The translations under genes were made by a program, and so were the position numbers. Shown here piece after piece: positions 1 to 4,588 of a stretch of DNA of 6,648 nucleotides (position 1 is its first letter; each line of letters begins with the position of its first letter). The notes below the pieces were generated by a model that saw nothing but the letters and a program-made list of their open reading frames with translations, was not told where the DNA came from and did no database searches. The stretch is from Deinococcus sp. (lineage in GTDB: Bacteria; Deinococcota; Deinococci; Deinococcales; Deinococcaceae), in NCBI GenBank assembly GCA_025351205.1, contig JANXWI010000285.1, positions 1 to 6,648 on the forward strand, written 5' to 3'.

Positions 1-1
1 G

Positions 2-979
2 TTCGGCGTGACGCTCGCCGGCGAGGTGAGCGTGCAGCTGCATGACCCGCAGCGGGTGGTGACCGGGTTCACGGCCTCGCAGGGCGGGCTGGCGCACATC
101 TCGGAGAGTGCTGCCGAAGTCACCGAGGTTTACCTGAACGGCGTCAGGGTCACCGACTGCGCCGCGCACCTGCCGTTCGTGCCCGCCGCGCCGATGCGTG
201 TGACGTTTCAGACTGAGCTGGGAGAAGGTGAGGGCTGGGTGCTGCTTCCGCCCGGTGAGGTTTTGACCAGTGGCGCGCCCGCACCGGCGCTGCTGAACAT
301 TCACGGCGGGCCGCACACCGCCTACGGGCACGGCTTCATGCACGAGTTTCAGCTGTTCGCCCAGGCGGGCTACGGAGTGTGTTACAGCAACCCGCGCGGC
401 TCGGTGGGTTACGGGCAGGCGTGGAGCGAGGACATCAGGGGGCGCTGGGGCACCGTCGATCAGGCCGACCTGCTGGCCTTCTTCGGTGCCTGCCTGACCG
501 CCGAGCCAAGGTTGGATGCGGCGCGCACCGGCGTCATGGGCGGCAGCTACGGCGGCTTCATGACCAACTGGATTACGGCGCATAGCACGCGTTTTCAGGT
601 GGCGATCACCGACCGCAGCATCTGTAACCTGATCTCGTTCGGCGGCACTTCCGACATCGGCATGCGCTTCTGGGACGACGAGCTGGGCGGCAATTTCCAG
701 CGCTCGGCGGACGTGCCCAGGCTCTGGGACATGAGTCCGCTGAAATACGTGGAGCGGGTGGCCACGCCCACGCTGATCATTCACAGCCTCGAAGACCTGC
801 GCTGCCCCGTCGAGCAGGCCGAACAGTGGTTCGCCGCGCTCCAGCTGCATGGCGTGCCCAGCCGCTTCGTGCGCTACCCCGGCGAGAACCACGAGCTGAG
901 CCGTTCGGGCCGCCCGGACCGGCGGGCGCACCGCCTTCAGGAATACCTCGACTGGCTGGGCGAATACTTGAAGCCGTGA
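2..979 (+). CDS. S9 family serine peptidase (acylaminoacyl-peptidase/DPP-like), C-terminal part, 5' truncated by window edge
   Basis: Hydrolyses short peptides or acylated peptides, probably in the cytosol (family knowledge). The frame is open to the left edge; residues are numbered from the GTG at 8, which is probably internal. Residues 1 to about 55 look like the end of the N-terminal beta-propeller, and about 60-323 form the alpha/beta-hydrolase domain. Visible marks: the oxyanion-loop motif NIHGGPH (97-103), YSNPRGSVGYG (126-136) typical of S9C enzymes, the nucleophile motif GGSYGG with Ser180 (codon 545-547), Asp263 in LEDLRCP and His295 in ENHELSR. The triad is therefore intact. Full-length relatives have roughly 600-700 residues, so about half is missing to the left. 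The stop TGA (977-979) overlaps the start of the acetyltransferase. Family assignment is firm; the exact substrate (acylaminoacyl, dipeptidyl or oligopeptide) cannot be read from this half. Confidence 0.93.
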   Translation, partial: FGVTLAGEVSVQLHDPQRVVTGFTASQGGLAHISESAAEVTEVYLNGVRVTDCAAHLPFVPAAPMRVTFQTELGEGEGWVLLPPGEVLTSGAPAPALLNIHGGPHTAYGHGFMHEFQLFAQAGYGVCYSNPRGSVGYGQAWSEDIRGRWGTVDQADLLAFFGACLTAEPRLDAARTGVMGGSYGGFMTNWITAHSTRFQVAITDRSICNLISFGGTSDIGMRFWDDELGGNFQRSADVPRLWDMSPLKYVERVATPTLIIHSLEDLRCPVEQAEQWFAALQLHGVPSRFVRYPGENHELSRSGRPDRRAHRLQEYLDWLGEYLKP

Positions 980-1458
980 GCATCCGGCCCTTGCAGGCTG
1001 GCGACGAATCTCAGGTTCGGCTGTGGCTGGCCGCCTACCTGGCCGAGCATCAACGCTGGTGGGCGCAGGGCTATGGACGAGCGCCGACTGCCGACCTGAC
1101 CGAGCTGGTAGAGCGCGACTGGCAGGAATTGCAGCAGGCCAGCCACTCTGAAAAGCATCTGGTCGCCGTGCTGGAACTGGAGAATCAGGCGGTGGGCATC
1201 GTGCAGGCGGGGCAGCGGGCAGACCGTTTCCAGGGCTTCGTGATCGGCGTGTTGCAGTGGATTTACGTTGCGCCAGAGCACCGGGGGCAGGGCGTGGCTG
1301 ACGAGCTGATGCGGCGCGCGCTCGCATGGATGGACACCCAGCAGGTGTCCGGGCGGGAAGTCTTCGTCACGGCCCTGAACCCGGCGGCGGTGGCCCTGTA
1401 CCGCCGCCACGGTTTCGAGGTGGCCGACTACCGGATGCTCGGCCCCGGGAACCGCTGA
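976..1458 (+). CDS. GNAT family N-acetyltransferase
   Basis: Transfers an acetyl group from acetyl-CoA to an amine; the acceptor is unknown. The 160-residue product has the normal length of a single GNAT domain. It begins MSIRPLQAGDESQV, a standard first strand. Motif A is the strand LQWIYVAPEHRGQGVA (93-108), with the RGQGVA pyrophosphate-binding loop (R103 to A108), followed by the helix DELMRRAL. Motif B is NPAAVALYRRHGF (135-147), with the conserved Tyr142 and Gly146-Phe147. I chose GTG 976 because it overlaps the upstream TGA (GTGA) and places the first strand at the N terminus; the frame stays open upstream to 826, but that part is antisense-like shadow of the peptidase. There is no clear Shine-Dalgarno, so translation probably depends on coupling to the peptidase. 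The tryptophan-rich N-terminal helix (LWLAAYLAEHQRWW) may help shape the acceptor site; that is inference. Confidence 0.9.
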   Translation: MSIRPLQAGDESQVRLWLAAYLAEHQRWWAQGYGRAPTADLTELVERDWQELQQASHSEKHLVAVLELENQAVGIVQAGQRADRFQGFVIGVLQWIYVAPEHRGQGVADELMRRALAWMDTQQVSGREVFVTALNPAAVALYRRHGFEVADYRMLGPGNR

Positions 1459-1528
1459 ATGCTTGAGCCTTCGATCATCTAACCCTCAAAGGCAGTTCAT
1501 CTCGCCATCTGATGGGGGCCTCTGGGCC

Positions 1529-1534
1529 TAAGAT
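1529..1534 (+). promoter_or_regulatory. possible -10 box for leaderless MFS gene
   Basis: TAAGAT fits the TANNNT -10 pattern and lies 7 bases before an in-frame GTG (1542). This spacing would put the transcription start at or next to the start codon. No good -35 hexamer is visible 16-18 bases upstream. It is tentative because the gene could also be read through from the acetyltransferase 83 bases upstream. Confidence 0.35.
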
Positions 1535-1541
1535 GCGCGCC

Positions 1542-2933
1542 GTGACTGTTTCTGCCCCGCCTGCCGCCCCTCCTTCCCGACTGCTGGCGACCATCGGCCT
1601 GGTGTTGGGCGTGTTTCTGGCCGCTCTGGAATCGAGTGTGGTCGCCACCGCCATGCCCAGCGTGATCCGCGACCTGGGCGGGCAACACCTGTACGCCCTG
1701 CCGTTCGCGGTGTTTCTGCTGACCAGCACGGTGAGCGCGCCGCTGTGGGGCCGCGCCAGCGATATCTTCGGGCGCAAGCGGCTGTATCTGGCGGGCGTGA
1801 CCCTTTTCCTGCTGGGTTCGGCCCTGTGCGGCGCGGCGGGCAGCATGGCCTTTCTGGTGGCGGCGCGGGCCTTCCAGGGCCTCGGGGCGGGCGCGGTGAT
1901 GCCGCTGACCCTGACCAGCGTGGGCGAGATGTACACGTTGCAGGAACGCCCCAGGGTGCAGGCCTTCATCTCGGGCGTGTGGGGCGTCTCGGCGCTGCTG
2001 GGGCCGCTGCTGGGCGGGGTGCTGGCCGAGCATGCCTCGTGGCGGTGGGTGTTTCTGGTGAACCTGCCCTTCGGCATTCCGGCCATGCTGATGGTCTGGA
2101 AGTACCTGCCCGAAACCGTGACGCGCAGGGCAGGCCGGGTCGTGATCGACTGGCTGGGGGCGCTGCTGTTCACTGTGGGCAGCGGCCTGCTGGTGTGGGG
2201 CCTGAGCCTGAGCGTCTGGTGGCAGGTGGGCGCGGGCGCAGTGGTGATTCTGGCTGCCGTGCTGGTCGAGCTGCGCCACCCGGCCCCGCTGCTGCCAATG
2301 AAGGCACTCGCCCAGCGGCTGCCCAACGTGGGCCTCTGGAACAACATGCTGGGCGGCGCGGCCTACTTCGGCGTGATCGCGTACCTGCCGCTGTATGCCC
2401 AGAACGTGTCGGGCAGCGCCACGGCGGGCGGCCTGATCCTGACCCCGATGTTGCTGGGCTGGGTACTCGCCAGCATCATCTGCACCCGGCTGATGAAGGT
2501 CATGGGCCTGACCCGGCAGACGCAACTGGGCTTCGTGGTGCTGCCCGTGGTGTTCGCGCTGATGGCCGTGTTCGCGCACGCGCCGCTGCTCGTCATTTCG
2601 GTGCTGGGGTTCTTCGTCGGCGTGGGCATGGGCTTTTCGATGGTCAGCCTGCTGCTGGCGGTGCAGTCGGCCAGCCCGCCAGGGGAACTGGGCGCGACCA
2701 CCAGCGCCATGCTGTTCGCCCGCCAGATGGGCGGGGCGCTGGGAACTTCGGGCATGGGCCTGCTGATCGGCAGTTCGGCCATCTCGGCAGGCGGTGAGGC
2801 GCTGATCGTCGGCCTCCAGCGGGCCTTCGTGCTGAGCGTGGTGCTGGTGGCGATTGGATTGGCCCTGTCGCTGGGCCTGAAGAACGCAAAGCTGCCGACG
2901 CTGGTTAAGGAGAGCCTGAACAGCACCGACTGA
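1542..2933 (+). CDS. MFS transporter, DHA2 (EmrB/QacA-type, 14-TMS) drug:H+ antiporter family
   Basis: An inner-membrane secondary exporter, in this family usually driven by proton influx and exporting drugs, toxic compounds or metabolites. The longest frame (ATG 1512) gives 473 residues; I prefer GTG 1542 (463 residues) because of the -10-like TAAGAT at 1529-1534, with ATG 1533 as another option. No start has a convincing Shine-Dalgarno. Numbered from ATG 1512: motif D1 at TM1 is LAALESSVVATAMP, with acidic Glu40 where many members have Asp; motif A is the TM2-3 loop GRASDIFGRKR (80-90); the TM4 motif is RAFQGLGAGAVMP; motif C at TM5 includes GPLLGG (164-169); WRWVFLVNLPFG (177-188) is a typical DHA2 signature at TM6. 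I count about 14 hydrophobic segments from 25 to 456, and the length fits the 14-helix class. The substrate cannot be inferred. No EmrA-like adaptor or TetR/MarR regulator lies in the window. The gap to the acetyltransferase is short, so read-through is possible. Confidence 0.9.
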   Translation: MTVSAPPAAPPSRLLATIGLVLGVFLAALESSVVATAMPSVIRDLGGQHLYALPFAVFLLTSTVSAPLWGRASDIFGRKRLYLAGVTLFLLGSALCGAAGSMAFLVAARAFQGLGAGAVMPLTLTSVGEMYTLQERPRVQAFISGVWGVSALLGPLLGGVLAEHASWRWVFLVNLPFGIPAMLMVWKYLPETVTRRAGRVVIDWLGALLFTVGSGLLVWGLSLSVWWQVGAGAVVILAAVLVELRHPAPLLPMKALAQRLPNVGLWNNMLGGAAYFGVIAYLPLYAQNVSGSATAGGLILTPMLLGWVLASIICTRLMKVMGLTRQTQLGFVVLPVVFALMAVFAHAPLLVISVLGFFVGVGMGFSMVSLLLAVQSASPPGELGATTSAMLFARQMGGALGTSGMGLLIGSSAISAGGEALIVGLQRAFVLSVVLVAIGLALSLGLKNAKLPTLVKESLNSTD

Positions 2934-2990
2934 GCGGCGTCGTTCCCGTTGCCTCACGCGTACTCTCGCTGACAGCATGCGGATGTACAT

Positions 2991-3020
2991 TGGCGGCCTG
3001 TCAATCGCCAGGTTTTTGTT
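2991..3020 (+). terminator. possible intrinsic terminator after the MFS gene
   Basis: A six-pair stem (TGGCGG, 2991-2996, with TCGCCA, 3005-3010, including one G-U pair) closes an 8-base loop. It is followed by GG and then TTTTTGTT (3013-3020). The position, 58 bases past the MFS stop, suits a terminator. The short stem and the GG between stem and T run make it modest. The T run also abuts the proposed promoter of the next gene. Confidence 0.4.
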
Positions 3021-3031
3021 GCATCTTCAAG

Positions 3032-3040
3032 TGCTAAACT
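3032..3040 (+). promoter_or_regulatory. possible extended -10 promoter for the GRDP-like membrane gene
   Basis: TGCTAAACT combines a TGn extension with TAAACT, which matches 4 of 6 positions of TATAAT. No well-spaced -35 is evident: TTGTTG at 3016-3021 is only 13 bases away. If used, the transcript would start near 3047 and carry a leader of about 140 bases. The surrounding DNA (3001-3060) is about 43% GC, low for this window, as expected of a promoter region. Confidence 0.35.
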
Positions 3041-3173
3041 CATCCTCTTCGCGCTGAATATGGCGTCTGAGCAATGCTGGCGTCGGTCTCTCCGCTTTGT
3101 AGATGCGCTGACGGTTCCGGCGCTTGCCGTGTGAATAGTAGAGGCAGGACCGAGGCGTTTTTGCCGTTTTTTC

Positions 3174-3180
3174 AGGAGGT
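3174..3180 (+). promoter_or_regulatory. strong Shine-Dalgarno site for the GRDP-like membrane gene
   Basis: AGGAGGT complements the 16S rRNA tail almost ideally and sits 5 bases before ATG 3186, which fixes that start. It is the only strong ribosome binding site in the window and contrasts with the other starts, which look coupled or leaderless. Confidence 0.85.
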
Positions 3181-3185
3181 CAGCC

Positions 3186-4145
3186 ATGAGCAGCCCGCAT
3201 ACCCCCGCCGAACTGCTGGAGCGCCTGAATGCCTACGCTTTCCCGCCGATGCTGGCGGAGCGTCTGGCCGCCGAACAGGGCTGGACACCGGACTTCACCG
3301 CGCAGGTGCTGGCTGAGTACCGCCAATTCCTGTACCTGGCCTGCGTCTCGCCGCGCCCGGTCACGCCCAGCAAGCAGGTCGATGAGGCGTGGCACGAGCA
3401 CCTGACCCTGACCCGTGATTACTGGGAGCGGTTGTGCGGCGAGGTGCTGGGGCGGCCCATTCATCATGATGTGGCCGAGTCGGGAGCGTTGCAGGCCAGT
3501 GCCGAATATGACGGCGTGCAGCCCGGCGGCACTGAGGAAGCGTACTACTACACGCTGGACGTCTACGCCAAAGAGTTTGGGAAGCGGGCACCGGAAGCAG
3601 TTTGGCACGATCCCAGAACTTCAAAAGTCGAGCCGAGTGCGACTGAAATCACTGTGAAACCGCCACGTTTTGCCCTGATACACAGTAGGTTCGGACCTGC
3701 TGCCATGTTACTTTTAAATACTCTGCTTCTTGGTGTAGCTTATGTGGCGAGGAACATCTTGCCATACATAATATTGATACTATGCCTTTCGGGTGCGCTG
3801 TTCGTACTCTGGATAATATTGAAAAAGTGGAACCCAATCATCGCCTTTTTAGTGGTCACAAGCTTAACCTCTGTGGCAATTCTTGATACTCCTCGATTTG
3901 GTCTTGAATTTCTAGTCAATTTGACTGTCAGCGTCTTTTCAGGGGTCGTTCTGATAGCCATTGTCGGCGGTCAATTTAAAGGATCGGTACTTTATAACGA
4001 TAAATCTGCTCGACTGGCTGGCGCGGGCGTCGGTGTTGGCGGTGGGGATAGCGGAGGTGGACACGGCGGTGGGCATGGCGGCTGCGGAGGTGGTGGCTGT
4101 GGAGGAGGGGGGTGCGGGGGCGGTGGATGCGGAGGCGGTGGCTGA
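3186..4145 (+). CDS. GRDP-like domain membrane protein with C-terminal CGGGG-repeat tail
   Basis: Function unknown. The 319-residue product has three parts. Residues 1 to about 145 are hydrophilic and resemble the glycine-rich domain-containing protein-like family (plant GRDP type, PF07173): the core VTPSKQVDEAWHEHLTLTRDYW region (59-80), especially Asp66, Trp69, His70 and His72, and the later YAKEFG (127-132), match my memory of that family. Residues about 168-261 hold roughly four hydrophobic helices (168-187, 190-211, 217-235, 241-261) with Lys213-Lys214 between the second and third. From 274 the chain becomes glycine-rich, with two GGGH units and then four CGGGG units ending at the stop. 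There is no signal peptide, so the N-terminal domain is probably cytosolic; with four helices the tail would also be cytosolic. Similar Gly/Cys tails occur in some uncharacterised bacterial membrane proteins (for example those with TIGR04222 domains). The start is set by the strong ribosome site. The helix-coding part uses AT-rich codons (six ATA, four TTA), unlike its flanks. Being a real gene is near certain; the domain name is likely, the role open. Confidence 0.85.
   Translation: MSSPHTPAELLERLNAYAFPPMLAERLAAEQGWTPDFTAQVLAEYRQFLYLACVSPRPVTPSKQVDEAWHEHLTLTRDYWERLCGEVLGRPIHHDVAESGALQASAEYDGVQPGGTEEAYYYTLDVYAKEFGKRAPEAVWHDPRTSKVEPSATEITVKPPRFALIHSRFGPAAMLLLNTLLLGVAYVARNILPYIILILCLSGALFVLWIILKKWNPIIAFLVVTSLTSVAILDTPRFGLEFLVNLTVSVFSGVVLIAIVGGQFKGSVLYNDKSARLAGAGVGVGGGDSGGGHGGGHGGCGGGGCGGGGCGGGGCGGGG
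3661..4020 (+). other. low-GC segment inside the GRDP-like membrane gene
   Basis: By hand count this 360-base stretch has 157 G+C (about 44%), while sampled coding DNA before it (3241-3300) is about 72%. The drop covers the linker after the N-terminal domain and all four predicted helices, and ends where the glycine-rich tail begins. Part of the drop follows from hydrophobic residues with T-rich codons, but the synonymous choices (ATA, TTA, CTT, GGT, AGG) are also AT-leaning. Confidence 0.8.
4083..4142 (+). repeat. four 15-base units encoding CGGGG
   Basis: Units at 4083-4097, 4098-4112, 4113-4127 and 4128-4142 each encode Cys-Gly-Gly-Gly-Gly and are followed directly by the stop TGA. The units differ at synonymous third positions (for example TGC/TGT and GGA/GGT/GGC/GGG), so they are conserved as protein more than as DNA. 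The stop TGA occupies the phase where the next Cys codon would fall. Confidence 0.9.
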
Positions 4146-4188
4146 TCAATTTCCCGAGGTTAAAGCGGGCCGTTGGTGCACTCACATG

Positions 4189-4207
4189 AGGTCAGGCGGC
4201 CTGACCT
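4189..4207. repeat. perfect 9-bp inverted repeat (operator or hairpin)
   Basis: AGGTCAGGC, a single central G (4198), then GCCTGACCT. As RNA it would form a 7-bp stem with a 5-base loop. It lies 43 bases past the glycine-rich gene's stop and overlaps the first base of the TAGCTT box at 4207-4212. No T run follows, so a classic intrinsic terminator is unlikely. A dimeric repressor site or a processing/terminating hairpin for the upstream transcript are both possible. Confidence 0.6.
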
Positions 4208-4212
4208 AGCTT
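4207..4212 (+). promoter_or_regulatory. possible -10 box of a leaderless start at 4218
   Basis: TAGCTT fits TANNNT and ends 5 bases before ATG 4218, close to the geometry seen at 4577-4589. No -35 at the proper distance stands out. The box begins on the last base of the 9-bp palindrome, so a protein bound there could block it. Confidence 0.3.
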
Positions 4213-4217
4213 CGGGC

Positions 4218-4512
4218 ATGCACGCTCCCGCCCTGCTGACCGCCTTCATCGCCGCTGGTGCCGCATCCTTGCCGCCCAGCAAGCCGCTCTGGAGCGGTGC
4301 TTACATTTTACTCGCAGGGCTGGACCTGAGCGGGCGTCCGCTGACCCGCACCGAGGACCCGAAAACATACCGTTTCGCCCCCAGGCTCGACGTGCGCGAC
4401 CCCGCCACCGGCAAGGTCGTGCGGACCCTTCCAATTCCAGAGGCCAGGCGTGAACTGTACCCGCTGGGCCAACGACACCCAGTATGGCCTGAGTGGCTGG
4501 AAGCTGCCCTGA
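4218..4512 (+). pseudogene. short frameshifted remnant, possible beta-propeller fragment
   Basis: Read from ATG 4218, about 71 codons to near 4430 look coding: 80% have G or C in the third position, and the product includes DLSGRPLTRTEDPKTYRFA and DVRDPATGKVVRTL. After that the same frame loses this bias (about 54%) and runs to 4631, inside the DUF4139 gene. The frame shifted by one base takes over the bias (22 of 27 codons) from about 4431, reading VNCTRWANDTQYGLSGWKLP and ending at TGA 4510-4512. The simplest reading is one extra base near 4430 in a gene of about 97 codons. The D-TGK-VRTL pattern and the later W-ND-GW segment recall WD40/PQQ-like propeller blades, but one blade at most is present, so it may be a truncated leftover. 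The N terminus is hydrophobic (ALLTAFIAAGAA) but lacks positive charges, so a signal peptide is doubtful. Alternatives are a sequencing error or an intact unknown protein of 137 residues ending at 4631. I do not recognise a family. Confidence 0.4.
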
Positions 4513-4576
4513 ACTGGATTGGAGGCGGAATCTGTCGTGCAGTACGCATCTGGCTGCATGTTCGCACTGCGCCCTC

Positions 4577-4582
4577 TACACT
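4577..4582 (+). promoter_or_regulatory. possible -10 box of a leaderless promoter for the DUF4139 gene
   Basis: TACACT matches TANNNT and four of six consensus positions, and ends 6 bases before ATG 4589. No Shine-Dalgarno is present in the bases before the ATG (CTGCGCCC), which supports a leaderless transcript. The -35 region around 4554-4559 (CTGCAT) is poor. Confidence 0.5.
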
Positions 4583-4588
4583 GCGCCC

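Noticed and set aside
826..975. 50-residue N-terminal extension of the acetyltransferase frame
   Set aside because: It overlaps the peptidase catalytic region with Asp263 and His295, is Arg/Pro/Ala-rich, and precedes the natural first strand of the GNAT fold.
1497..2990. 497-residue open frame on the minus strand across the MFS gene
   Set aside because: Its product is rich in Gln, His, Arg and Ala with no fold signature, and the opposite strand encodes an unmistakable transporter. Long antisense frames are expected opposite GC-rich genes.
2954..3187. 77-residue minus-strand frame in the intergenic region
   Set aside because: Its start lies on the ribosome site and start codon of the plus-strand gene, it has no ribosome site of its own and no recognisable domain.
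4083..4142. Gly/Cys repeats as a bacteriocin or ribosomal peptide precursor
   Set aside because: The repeats are the end of a multi-helix membrane protein; no leader peptide, cleavage site, modification enzyme or dedicated exporter is next to them. The MFS gene is not a peptide exporter type.
3961..4209. 82-residue frame overlapping the glycine-rich tail
   Set aside because: It is an out-of-frame reading of the GGN repeats (Ala/Val/Glu-rich) with no upstream initiation signal.
4493..4588. 32-residue N-terminal extension of the DUF4139 protein
   Set aside because: The extension is Cys-rich and unlike the family, it covers the likely promoter box, and the conserved fold starts just after ATG 4589.
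4146..4588. Possible insertion sequence or attachment site in the gene-poor stretch
   Set aside because: I saw no transposase fragment, no terminal inverted repeats at its ends and no target duplication; the palindrome is a single short local one.
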